DNA of 64,000 nt. Origin: Kutzneria kofuensis. Its GTDB lineage: Bacteria; Actinomycetota; Actinomycetes; Mycobacteriales; Pseudonocardiaceae. The stretch is from assembly GCF_014203355.1 (NCBI RefSeq), contig NZ_JACHIR010000001.1, positions 1,614,038 to 1,678,037 of the forward strand, given 5' to 3'. The translations under genes were made by a program, and so were the position numbers. The notes below the pieces were generated by a model that was not told where the DNA came from, ran no database searches, and was given only the letters and a program-made list of their open reading frames with translations. Of the stretch, positions 44,463 through 52,399 are shown in pieces; positions within the stretch are counted from its first letter, which is position 1, and the number at the start of each line of letters is the position of its first letter.

Positions 44463-44570
44463 GCGAGTCACGCTCTGGGACACACCGAATGCAGGTTTCC
44501 GGCAGTAGTGAGCCTCGAATCCCAGTTCTGCCCCGTTCTTGCATTCGGTGTGCCGGAGAGCGTGACTCGC
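44463..44570. terminator. Convergent-junction inverted-repeat element, copy B
   Basis: Outer arms GCGAGTCACGCTCT (44463-44476) and AGAGCGTGACTCGC (44557-44570) and inner arms CACACCGAATGCA (44481-44493) and TGCATTCGGTGTG (44540-44552) are perfect. Relative to copy A at 8837, bases change in both arms together, keeping pairing. The inner hairpin of copy A is partly decayed. It lies wholly between the Ser/Thr kinase and DUF5107 stops. Confidence 0.75.
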
Positions 44571-44577
44571 GCGGGTT

Positions 44578-46296
44578 CTACTCGGTCACCATTCGGAAGT
44601 CGTAGGCGGCGGGCAGCGGTTCGGTTCCGGCGACGAGACACCAGGTTTCGGTGAGTGTCTCTTCGCCTTCACGGAGATCCGCCACCTCGAAGCCCTCGTC
44701 GAACACCGCCCGGGCCCCGGCGATGTCGCCGCGGGCGTAGCGGATCCGAGCGTCCAGCAGGCGCAGACGTCCACGAGTGGCAACGGATTCCGGCAACCAT
44801 GCCAGCACGGCGGCGGCGTCGTCCGCCGAACCGGCGGCCAGCAACGCCTCCAGGGTCTCGACGGCGAGCCCGGGCACATGGGGCGCCAGCTCGATGGCCC
44901 GGAGCAGCAACCCGGCGGCACGATCGGGCCGGGCGAAGGCCAAGCACCGCAACGACCACGGCGATTCGGCCAACGCCAGCGACTGCTCCCACGCCGACTC
45001 CGCGCCGAGGGTGTCGCCGTGGTACCGGCGGGCAACTCCGAGGTGGTACAACGAAGTCCACGACTCCGGCGCGGCCTCCAGCAGCGAATGCCACGCCACC
45101 AAGGTGCATCCCGGCGGCGACAACGGATCCCCGACCGGCATCGCACCGTCCAGCAACGCCAGCCACGGGGCCTGTTCCTCACCCAAGGCGTCAAAAGGGG
45201 TGCCGGGCAACGGATCCGTCCCGGTGCGCAGCAACTCCAACGCGCCCCAGCCGGAACCGGAGAACAGGCGAACCGGCTCCGCGTCGGCTACCGACCGCCA
45301 CGAATCCAGTGGCAGCTCGGGGAAGTCGCCGTAGGGGCCGTACGCCTCCAGCCAATCCCACGACGCGCCACCGGGCATCGGCACGTACTCGAACTGTGTC
45401 GGCGCCAGACCGGCCTGGATCTCCAGGTACCCGTCGGTCCCCGGCGCCAGCCACGACTGCCAGCGCCGGCCACCCGACCCGGTACCCCACACGAACAACT
45501 TCCGCCCACGCAAGCGATCCGTGGACGCCTGCATGAGCCCGAACCCGTCCGATCCGACGGCGGCGATCCACGGCCGGCGGTCCGCCGGGATGTCGTAGAA
45601 CAGGTCCGCCGCGTCGCGGTCGGCGACCGTGACGAAGGAAGCGTCCACACGGGACAGTTTCCGCGTGTACCCGTAGTGCCATCCCTCCTCCGCCGGCACG
45701 AGAATCCGCGTGCCGGCGGTGCGGGGCACGGCGGCGTTCGACCACCAATAGGCGAGAACCTCGTGCGGCCAAGGGTTTCGGACGCGCACGCCGACGTACA
45801 GGAACTCCGATCCCGGCGGCAGCCACAGATCGACCTGGTACACCAGGTTCCGGGTCCGCTCCCACTCCCACAGCCGCAGCACCGGAGACCCGTCCGGCCC
45901 TTCGACGGATCCGGCGTACATCGGCGAGCAGGTCATGGTGGTGTGCCCGGTGCTGCCCAGGTTCCACTCCACCCCGCCGGCGAACCACGCGTTGCGCAGC
46001 GCCAGGTTCGCCGGCTGGAGCACCGGGTTGCGGAACAGCAGGTCCCGTCCGGACGGTTTGTGCAGCAACGAGTAGAGCCGCCCGCCGAGCCCGGGGAGCA
46101 CGGTCGCCCGCAGATGGTCGTTCTCCAGCACCACCGCCGGCAGGGCCGTGTCGACGAGTGACCGGCCGTAGCCGTCCTGGAGGAGACAGGGCAGCACCTT
46201 CTCCCGGTCCTCACCCAGCACGGGCAGCGGGTTCTCCGGCCCGAGGTCCGCCGCCGGCAGCCGAAGCTCGGTCACGGTCAGTGTCGTGCGCCCCAT
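44578..46296 (-). CDS. DUF5107 carbohydrate-related protein with C-terminal helical repeats
   Basis: A 572-residue protein. Residues 40-330 are a DUF5107 domain, a galactose-mutarotase-like beta-sandwich (LVDTALPAVVLENDHLRATV, LPGLGGRLYSLLHKPSGRDLL, AGGVEWNLGSTGHT). Residues 380-540 hold TPR-like helices (LYHLGVARRYHGDTLGAESA, LRCLAFARPDRAAGLLLRAIELAP). Relatives in actinomycetes sit in sugar-utilisation loci, and their activity is unproven. A perfect LacI-type operator lies just before the start, so it is probably induced by a sugar. No signal peptide. Confidence 0.8.
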   Translation of the reverse strand: MGRTTLTVTELRLPAADLGPENPLPVLGEDREKVLPCLLQDGYGRSLVDTALPAVVLENDHLRATVLPGLGGRLYSLLHKPSGRDLLFRNPVLQPANLALRNAWFAGGVEWNLGSTGHTTMTCSPMYAGSVEGPDGSPVLRLWEWERTRNLVYQVDLWLPPGSEFLYVGVRVRNPWPHEVLAYWWSNAAVPRTAGTRILVPAEEGWHYGYTRKLSRVDASFVTVADRDAADLFYDIPADRRPWIAAVGSDGFGLMQASTDRLRGRKLFVWGTGSGGRRWQSWLAPGTDGYLEIQAGLAPTQFEYVPMPGGASWDWLEAYGPYGDFPELPLDSWRSVADAEPVRLFSGSGWGALELLRTGTDPLPGTPFDALGEEQAPWLALLDGAMPVGDPLSPPGCTLVAWHSLLEAAPESWTSLYHLGVARRYHGDTLGAESAWEQSLALAESPWSLRCLAFARPDRAAGLLLRAIELAPHVPGLAVETLEALLAAGSADDAAAVLAWLPESVATRGRLRLLDARIRYARGDIAGARAVFDEGFEVADLREGEETLTETWCLVAGTEPLPAAYDFRMVTE

Positions 46297-46314
46297 GTCG
46301 GTGATCTAATACCC

Positions 46315-46328
46315 GGCAAACGTTTGCC
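46315..46328. promoter_or_regulatory. LacI-type operator GGCAAACGTTTGCC
   Basis: A perfect 14-base palindrome with the central CG typical of LacI/GalR operators, 18 bases before the DUF5107 start and 39 bases before the opposite gene. No LacI gene is adjacent; the only one in the window is at 8896. Confidence 0.75.
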
Positions 46329-46367
46329 AACCCGATCCGCTCGCAAGAGCGCCGCGAGCAGGGCAGA

Positions 46368-47105
46368 GTGGGCGTCATGCCATTGCCGATCATCGGACTC
46401 GCGAAGGCGGTCACCGTGGCCGCCATCGACACGACGGTCGCCCTCGTGTCACTGCCGGCCCGGGTGATCGGGCTGGTCGGCGCGGCCGAGTCGCTGGTGG
46501 AGCGGATCACCGAGGTCGTCGAGCGGGCCGAGCGCCTGGTCGTCGAGGTCGAGGCCGTCGCGGCGACCGCGGGCGTGGTGGTGGTCGACGCCGGCAAGAT
46601 CAGCAACCAGGCCTCCGGCGTGATCGCCGTCGCCGAGCAGGTCAGCAGCCAGGCCGCCGGTGTCGTCGCGGTCGCGGAGCACGTCAGCGGCAAGGCCGCC
46701 GGCGTCGTGGACAACGCGGCGAAGGTCAGCGGGGAGGCGGCCGCCGTGATCGCCCTGGCCGAGAACACCGCCGCCATCGCCAACGAGCTGATCCGCGTCT
46801 ACGAACCCATCGCGCTGCGCGCCGCCCCGCTGGCCGGACGGTTCGTCACCGAGCTGTCCGAGGAGGAGGTCGACGCCGCGATCCGGCTGGTGGACGAGCT
46901 GCCCCAGCTGACCGAGCACCTGACCACCAACATCCTGCCCATCCTGGGCACCCTGGACCGGGTCGGCCCGGACGTGACCGAGCTGCTCAAGGTGACCCGG
47001 GACGTGCGCCGCGCCATCGTCGGCATCCCCGGCTTCGGTTTCTTCCGACGCCGGGGCGCCGAACGGATCGGCGAGCCGGACGAGGACAACATCACCGAGT
47101 CCTAG
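46368..47105 (+). CDS. Alanine/valine-rich amphipathic repeat protein
   Basis: A 245-residue protein not recognised as a known family. Residues 55-135 are about four copies of a 15-residue unit (VSSQAAGVVAVAEHV, VSGKAAGVVDNAAKV and relatives), expected to form long amphipathic helices. The N-terminus is hydrophobic and the C-terminus ends in a basic FFRRRGAER segment. It is probably a membrane- or lipid-surface coat protein, something like a phasin or apolipoprotein-like helix bundle; this is inference. GTG at 46368 and ATG at 46377 are both possible starts. Its end overlaps the convergent iniR-like gene by 4 bases. Confidence 0.65.
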   Translation: MGVMPLPIIGLAKAVTVAAIDTTVALVSLPARVIGLVGAAESLVERITEVVERAERLVVEVEAVAATAGVVVVDAGKISNQASGVIAVAEQVSSQAAGVVAVAEHVSGKAAGVVDNAAKVSGEAAAVIALAENTAAIANELIRVYEPIALRAAPLAGRFVTELSEEEVDAAIRLVDELPQLTEHLTTNILPILGTLDRVGPDVTELLKVTRDVRRAIVGIPGFGFFRRRGAERIGEPDEDNITES

Positions 47106-49546
47106 ACCCGGTTCCCCAGCAATCCCCGCAGCTGGTTCAGCAGGTCGCTGCGGGTGTCGCTGCCGAGGCGCTGCCGCATCCGCGCGACGTGGTACTCCAC
47201 GGTCTTCGCGGAGATGAACAGCTTTTCCCCGATCTGCTTGTACGTCAGCCCGCTGACGACCAGCTCGGCCACCTCGCGTTCGCGGTCGCTCAACGTGGTG
47301 GCGTTGGTGTCGGCGGCGAGCGGCGCCTCCTGCTGCGGCTCCTGCTGACGGCCCTGGATGATCCGGGCGCAGTCGAGCAAAGCGACCATGGCGGCCCGGT
47401 CGGTGGTGCGGATGGCGGCCTGGCCGGCGAGCCGGGCGCCGTCCCAGACGAGGCCGGCGGCGGCGAGGGCCCGGGCGGCGGACTCGGTCTCGACGGCGTC
47501 GACGTCGCCGGCGAGCAGCTTCACCCACACCCGGGCGGCGTCGGCGACGGCGGCGCAGTACGGGTGCGCCGGGGCGAGAGCGGCGAGGTCGGCGGCGTGG
47601 CGGGCGGCGTCCTCGGGGTGCTCGTCCAGAACCGCCGCGTGCATGCGACTCCATGACAGGGCCGTCGACCACAGCGGCGGATTGCCCAGCTGCTGCAACA
47701 ACTCCGTGGCCTGGGTCAGATGCGGGGTGAGCCGCGAGGAGTCGTGCAGCCGGCCGGCGGCGACGGCCAGCTCGCCCAGCGGCAGCAGCGCGAAGAGGTC
47801 GGCCGGATGCCGGACGATGGCCTCCCGGGCCCGATCCCACACGGTTCGCAGCGCCGACAGGTCGCTGTCCCGGCGGGCCAGGCCGATCTCCAGACCGGTG
47901 GCGAGCAGCCAGTCCCTGGGTTCCATCGGCCCGCTGGACGTCGCCGCGACGAGGTCCGACCGCGCGGCGTCGAAGCCGCCACGAAGCATGGCCGTCCAGC
48001 CACGCAACAGAAGGTGCCGCCGCAGGGCGATGGCACCGCCCATGCCGGAGTCGATGGCCCGCCGCAGCACGGATTCGGCGACGGTGAACTCGCCGCAGTG
48101 CATCGCCACCAGAGCCGCCAGGGCGGCCGGCGTGTCGGGCAGCAAGACGTTGCGCCCCAACGGTTCGATCAGCACGGCGGCCCTGGTCAGGGTGGCCAGC
48201 GCCGTCGTGGCCGAGCCGGCCACCGACTCCCGTACGCCCTGAGCCAGCTGCCGCGCGGCCCCCGCCAGCAACGTCGGCGGCCCGCCGCCGCCCGGCCGCG
48301 ACAACAGCTCGTCGGCCTCGGCCAACCGCCCGGTGCCGATCAGCCCTAACGCCGCGAACGGGACGGCTGACCCCTCGCCGGCCCAGCGGTACAACTCGGT
48401 GCTACTGCCCAAAAGCCCCCGATGCGCCAGTACGGCCGCGGCGACGCTGGCCCCGTGCGCGCGGTCGGTGGCTGCCTCGGCGGCGATGGCCTGGTCGGCG
48501 AGGCGTAAGCCGGAGTCCAGGTCCCCGGACAGCGCCGCCGCCTCGGCCCGCCGCGCCGCCAGTGCCAGCGCGGGCTCGCCGGCGTCGACTGCCGCCGTGA
48601 ACAACTGCGCCGCCAACGCGGGCGATTCCGCCAGCGCCTCGTCGCCGGCCGCCTTGAATGCGGACGCGAACAGCGGCCCGCTCACCGGGGCGCCGAGCAG
48701 CGGCCGGACCAACGGCAGCAACGGCCCGCTGCGGGCCAACTGGATCTCGATGAGCCGCTGGTGCAGCGAAAGCCGCCGCTCCCACGGGCTCAGCGCGATC
48801 AATGCCCGCCGCGCTATCGGCAGCAGCACCCCGTACTCGTCGAGCAGCCCGCTGGCCCGGGCGCCGTCCATGGCGTCGCCCAACGCCTCCAGGTCCAGCC
48901 CGAGCAGCGACACCAACAGATCGGTGCCGGCTCCCAGGGCCGTCGCGAGCAGCACCCGGCGCACGCTGTCGTCGAGATTCTCGATCTCGTACCGGAAACC
49001 CTCGACGGCCGCCGCCGGCACCGAGCAGTCCGGGGTCTCGGACACGGCCTTGACCAGCCGGTCGACGAACCGCGGCACGCCGCCGGTCTGCTTGCCGACC
49101 AGGTCCACCAGGTCGTCGGACGGCTTCGTGCCGAGCAGCAGCCCGGCGCGCTCGCCGATCTGGGTCCGGCTCAGCGGCCCCAGCAGCACCGGCGGCCGCA
49201 CCCGGGTCACGGCCTCGACGAGCTCGGTCAGCGCCGCCCGCCGCGGCCACGGCCGGTAGGCGACGGCCAGCTGCGCGCTGCCCGAAGCGGCCAACCCTCG
49301 CAGCGCCCGTAACCGCTCGTCGTCGAGCCGGTGGGCGTCGTCGACCAGCACGGCGGCGTCCCGATCCGGCAGCTCGTGCCGCCCGTCGTACACGGGGACG
49401 CCGGCATCGCGGTAGATCTTGGCCCAGCGCGTGAGCAAGGCGGTCTTGCCGTACCCGCCGGGCGCGCGGACCCCGACCACCCTCGGCGCGGACGGATCGG
49501 CGGCGATCGACTCGTCCAGCTGCACGAGGTCGGATTCCAGCACCAT
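47102..49546 (-). CDS. IniR-like LuxR-family ATPase regulator
   Basis: An 814-residue STAND-type regulator. The P-loop is GVRAPGGYGKTALLTRW near residue 35, with LVDDAHRLDDERL as Walker B. A long helical-repeat region follows, and a LuxR helix-turn-helix ends the protein (TLSDREREVAELVVSGLTYKQIGEKL). In Mycobacterium, IniR (Rv0339c) activates the iniBAC cell-envelope stress operon, and the same neighbours are present here. It is translated with the Hsp70-like gene (TGATG overlap) and so may receive its signal. The direct repeats at 50901-50945 are a likely target. Confidence 0.85.
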   Translation of the reverse strand: MVLESDLVQLDESIAADPSAPRVVGVRAPGGYGKTALLTRWAKIYRDAGVPVYDGRHELPDRDAAVLVDDAHRLDDERLRALRGLAASGSAQLAVAYRPWPRRAALTELVEAVTRVRPPVLLGPLSRTQIGERAGLLLGTKPSDDLVDLVGKQTGGVPRFVDRLVKAVSETPDCSVPAAAVEGFRYEIENLDDSVRRVLLATALGAGTDLLVSLLGLDLEALGDAMDGARASGLLDEYGVLLPIARRALIALSPWERRLSLHQRLIEIQLARSGPLLPLVRPLLGAPVSGPLFASAFKAAGDEALAESPALAAQLFTAAVDAGEPALALAARRAEAAALSGDLDSGLRLADQAIAAEAATDRAHGASVAAAVLAHRGLLGSSTELYRWAGEGSAVPFAALGLIGTGRLAEADELLSRPGGGGPPTLLAGAARQLAQGVRESVAGSATTALATLTRAAVLIEPLGRNVLLPDTPAALAALVAMHCGEFTVAESVLRRAIDSGMGGAIALRRHLLLRGWTAMLRGGFDAARSDLVAATSSGPMEPRDWLLATGLEIGLARRDSDLSALRTVWDRAREAIVRHPADLFALLPLGELAVAAGRLHDSSRLTPHLTQATELLQQLGNPPLWSTALSWSRMHAAVLDEHPEDAARHAADLAALAPAHPYCAAVADAARVWVKLLAGDVDAVETESAARALAAAGLVWDGARLAGQAAIRTTDRAAMVALLDCARIIQGRQQEPQQEAPLAADTNATTLSDREREVAELVVSGLTYKQIGEKLFISAKTVEYHVARMRQRLGSDTRSDLLNQLRGLLGNRV

Positions 49547-50814
49547 CACAGGCCGCCCCCGATGGGGGTGGTGAAGTACTGGAGCACCAGGTACGCGCAG
49601 GCCAGCACCAGCAGCAGCGTGACGATGCCGATGATCAGCCCGCGCTTGCTGGCCTTGCGCCGCCGCCGGCGGCCGCGCGGGCCGGCCGCCGCCAGCGCGG
49701 GCTTGGCCGGCACCAGGTCCGGCGGCTCGGTCTCCACCGGCGGTCTGGCCGGCGGCTCCTCGACCGCGGGCCCCTCGTCGACGAAGTCCGGGTCGTCCAG
49801 CGGGAACAGCACGACGGTCTCGTCGGTGATCTTGGCCATGACCACCGTCTCCGCGATCGGGTTGACCGGCTCCGGCAGCGACCGCGAGGCCAGCAGCGCG
49901 GCGCCGGCGGCGACGGTGGCCTCGGGCGCGCCGTCGACCAGCACGGGGCGGCGCAGCCGCTCCCCCAGCACCTGCCGGACCAGCGGGATCCGCGCCGAGC
50001 CGCCGACGAGCACGACCCCGCCCAGCCGGTCCGGCGTGAGGCCGGCCCCGGTCAGCGCCCGCAGCAGAACGTCCACTCCCTGGTGCAACAACGGCCTGAT
50101 CAGCTCCTCGAACTCCGCACGGGTGACTCGGACCTGGAGCGGCGGCACGACGACCTCCGGCGCCACGGAGAGCGTGTGCTTGGCCTGCACACACTCCTGC
50201 CGCAGCTTGGCGAGGTCGTCCCAGGCCGCACCCGGGTCCGGTCTACCCGCTGTCACGAGGGCGACCAGTTCGTCGTCGAAGTCGGCGCCGGCCGGGTGCT
50301 CCGCGGTCTCCGAGCGGCCGATGATCTCGAACCCGCCGTTGGCGGGTCGCAGCAGGGTGGCGGTCACCGAGGTGCCGCCGAGGTCGTAGACGGCGATCGG
50401 GGCGGGGCCGTCGATGCGGTGCCGGCTGGCCGCGGCGACCGCGGCGGCCACCGGCTCGGGCACTAGGGCCGAGTCCCCCAGGCCGACTCGGGACAGCGCC
50501 TCCCGCAGCAGGTCGATGCGGTAGGGCCCCCAGGTCGGCGGGTGCGTGACGGTGACCCGCACCGGGCGGTCGCCGTGGTGGGCGGCCACCTGCTCGACGA
50601 TGCGGTCGATGCCGGTGGCCATCAGCTCGTGCGCGTTGTGCTGGCGGTTGCCCAGCACGATCGGCACGTCGTCGCCGATGCGTCCGACGAACGGGCCGGG
50701 ATCGGCCGAGACCGGCGACACCGGGTGCGGGGCACCCCGGTGCGGTCCGTCGAGCCGGGTGATCGCGGCGGCGGCGCGGCTGGCGCCGACATCGATCCCT
50801 AGCGTGTACGGCAA
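49546..50814 (-). CDS. Hsp70-like protein with C-terminal membrane anchor
   Basis: A 422-residue protein. Residues 1-330 are an actin-like Hsp70 ATPase domain: phosphate 1 YTLGIDVGASRAAAAIT, phosphate 2 VYDLGGTSVTATL and adenosine motif VVLVGGSARIPLVRQVL. The substrate-binding domain is replaced by a proline-rich linker, a basic patch (RGRRRRRKASKRG) and a single membrane helix (LIIGIVTLLLVLACAYLVL). The TTG at 50814 is chosen as start because GGAGG lies 5 bases upstream; family homology begins exactly there. Together with IniR it may form a membrane stress sensor. Confidence 0.85.
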   Translation of the reverse strand: MPYTLGIDVGASRAAAAITRLDGPHRGAPHPVSPVSADPGPFVGRIGDDVPIVLGNRQHNAHELMATGIDRIVEQVAAHHGDRPVRVTVTHPPTWGPYRIDLLREALSRVGLGDSALVPEPVAAAVAAASRHRIDGPAPIAVYDLGGTSVTATLLRPANGGFEIIGRSETAEHPAGADFDDELVALVTAGRPDPGAAWDDLAKLRQECVQAKHTLSVAPEVVVPPLQVRVTRAEFEELIRPLLHQGVDVLLRALTGAGLTPDRLGGVVLVGGSARIPLVRQVLGERLRRPVLVDGAPEATVAAGAALLASRSLPEPVNPIAETVVMAKITDETVVLFPLDDPDFVDEGPAVEEPPARPPVETEPPDLVPAKPALAAAGPRGRRRRRKASKRGLIIGIVTLLLVLACAYLVLQYFTTPIGGGL

Positions 50815-50900
50815 GTGTTCCTCCGCGAGGCGCAGCGGCCGGGGCTCAGGTGGTGAGGGGCAAAGGTAACCCATTCGTGATCTGGTCCCGTAACGAAGGG

Positions 50901-50945
50901 GGTTCCCTAGTGCCCCAGGCCGGGATCCGGGCCGGAACCCTAGTG
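50901..50945. promoter_or_regulatory. Direct repeats upstream of iniB, likely IniR sites
   Basis: CCCTAGTG at 50905-50912 and at 50938-50945, each inside a longer match (GG, then TT or AA, then CCCTAGTG, then C or G, then CCC). They lie 33 bases apart, three helical turns, on one face of the DNA between the Hsp70-like and IniB genes. Confidence 0.6.
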
Positions 50946-51075
50946 GCCCCCGGCCAGGACTGGGAGTGATCCCGGATGGCGTACGGGCGGCCAGCCCCTA
51001 CGGTTCGTCTCCATCGCGGCTCACACCGTGATCATCCCCGTCAAGTCCCCCGATAGAAGTCAGGAGCACCACCCC

Positions 51076-52287
51076 ATGGCCCAGACGCTGCACGAGTTCA
51101 CCCTCGGCCTGCTGAACGACGAGCAGGCGCGGTCGCTGTTCGCGGCCGACCCGACGGGTGTCCTGCAGTCCGCTGGCCTCGGCGACATCACCGCCGCCGA
51201 CGTGCACGAGATCCTCCCGCTCGTGCTCGACATGGCGCCGACCCACGTGGTCGAGGCGTTCGAGCAGACCCTGGGCGGCGGCCTGCCGGCCCTGCCGAGC
51301 CTGCCCGGCGCGGACGCCATCAGCACCCTGCAGCACCTGACCGCCGCCGTGCCGGCCCTGCCGGTCGACGCCCTGCCCCGCGAGCTCCCGGTCGACGGCC
51401 TCCCGTCGCTGCCGGTGGAGGGCCTGCCCACCCTCCCCGTCGACGGCCTGCCCTCGATCCCGGCCCTGCCGGTCGACGGCCTGCCCACCCTCCCGGTGGA
51501 CGGTCTCCCCTCGATCCCGGGTCTCCCGGTCGACGGCCTCCCGGTCGACGGCCTGCCCGGCCTGCCGAACCTGCCCGGCCTGGGCGGCGTCACCGGCGCC
51601 CTGCCGACCGTCCCCGGCCTGCCGGGCCTGCCGGACGCCAGCGACCCGACCGCGCTGGTCGACGACCTGCGTGGTGCGGCCACCAACCCGGCCCGCTCCC
51701 TGGACCAGGTCCAGCAGCTGGCCTCCCAGGTTCCGGTCGTCGCCACGCACGGCATCCCGGCCGTGCCGTCCGTGGAGAACCTGGTCAGCACCGTCACCAG
51801 TGCCGCGTCCAACGTCGACGTCACCAAGACGCTCGACACCACCACGCACACCGTCGCCGGTGTCGCGGGCAACGTCCCGGTCGCCGGCAAGGTCGTCGCC
51901 GACGCCTCGGGTCACGTGACCTCCGCGGTGCACGCGGTTGACGTCGACGACGTGGCCAAGACCGTCACCACGGCCACCCACATCACCGACATCACCAAGA
52001 TCGCGAACGACCCGATCCACTCGGTCACCAGCATCGCGAACGACCCGATCCACGCCGCGACCAGCATCGCCAACGTCTCGCACACCCTGGACACCGTCAC
52101 CACGGTGGCCAACTCGGTGCACGGCGACCAGGCGCTGCAGCACGTGAGCGGCTGCGTCGACGCCACGGTCAAGGACCTGAACATCGGCGACGACAACCAC
52201 ATCGGCATCGGCAACGTGAACCTGGGCGGTGTGCACGTCAACGACGTGACGCACAACCTGGACGCCACCCACCTGACCGGTTTCTGA
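51076..52287 (+). CDS. iniB: IniB-like protein with leucine/proline/glycine repeats
   Basis: A 403-residue protein. Residues 1-60 are the IniB N-terminal domain (LHEFTLGLLNDEQARSLFAA, DPTGVLQSAGL). Residues 93-165 carry about eight tandem VDGLP-type units (LPVDGLPTLPVDGLPSIP). The rest is rich in valine, threonine and histidine with repeats such as ITKIANDPIHSVTSIANDPI. IniB is the first gene of the mycobacterial isoniazid- and envelope-stress-induced operon; its function is unknown. No signal peptide is visible. The ATG at 51076 follows AGGAG by about 9 bases. Confidence 0.8.
   Translation: MAQTLHEFTLGLLNDEQARSLFAADPTGVLQSAGLGDITAADVHEILPLVLDMAPTHVVEAFEQTLGGGLPALPSLPGADAISTLQHLTAAVPALPVDALPRELPVDGLPSLPVEGLPTLPVDGLPSIPALPVDGLPTLPVDGLPSIPGLPVDGLPVDGLPGLPNLPGLGGVTGALPTVPGLPGLPDASDPTALVDDLRGAATNPARSLDQVQQLASQVPVVATHGIPAVPSVENLVSTVTSAASNVDVTKTLDTTTHTVAGVAGNVPVAGKVVADASGHVTSAVHAVDVDDVAKTVTTATHITDITKIANDPIHSVTSIANDPIHAATSIANVSHTLDTVTTVANSVHGDQALQHVSGCVDATVKDLNIGDDNHIGIGNVNLGGVHVNDVTHNLDATHLTGF
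51358..51570 (+). repeat. Tandem LPVDGLP-coding repeats in iniB
   Basis: About eight near-copies of an 18-24 base unit coding LPVDGLP with TLP/SIP spacers. Synonymous differences are few, so the array is recently expanded or kept uniform. Confidence 0.75.
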
Positions 52288-52320
52288 TCCTTCCTCTCGT
52301 CAGTACCGGTTGATTCGCTT

Positions 52321-52359
52321 CCAGGCCGGGCCCGCTCCCTCAGCGTGGGCCCGGCCTGG
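52321..52359 (+). terminator. Attenuator-like hairpin between iniB and iniA
   Basis: CCAGGCCGGGCCC (52321-52333) and GGGCCCGGCCTGG (52347-52359) are perfect 13-base arms with a 13-base loop, 34 bases past the iniB stop and 40 bases before the dynamin-like gene. It could lower expression of the dynamin-like genes relative to IniB. Confidence 0.7.
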
Positions 52360-52399
52360 TGTGCATCACCCGATCGGAGAGGACACAATCACTCGGGTG

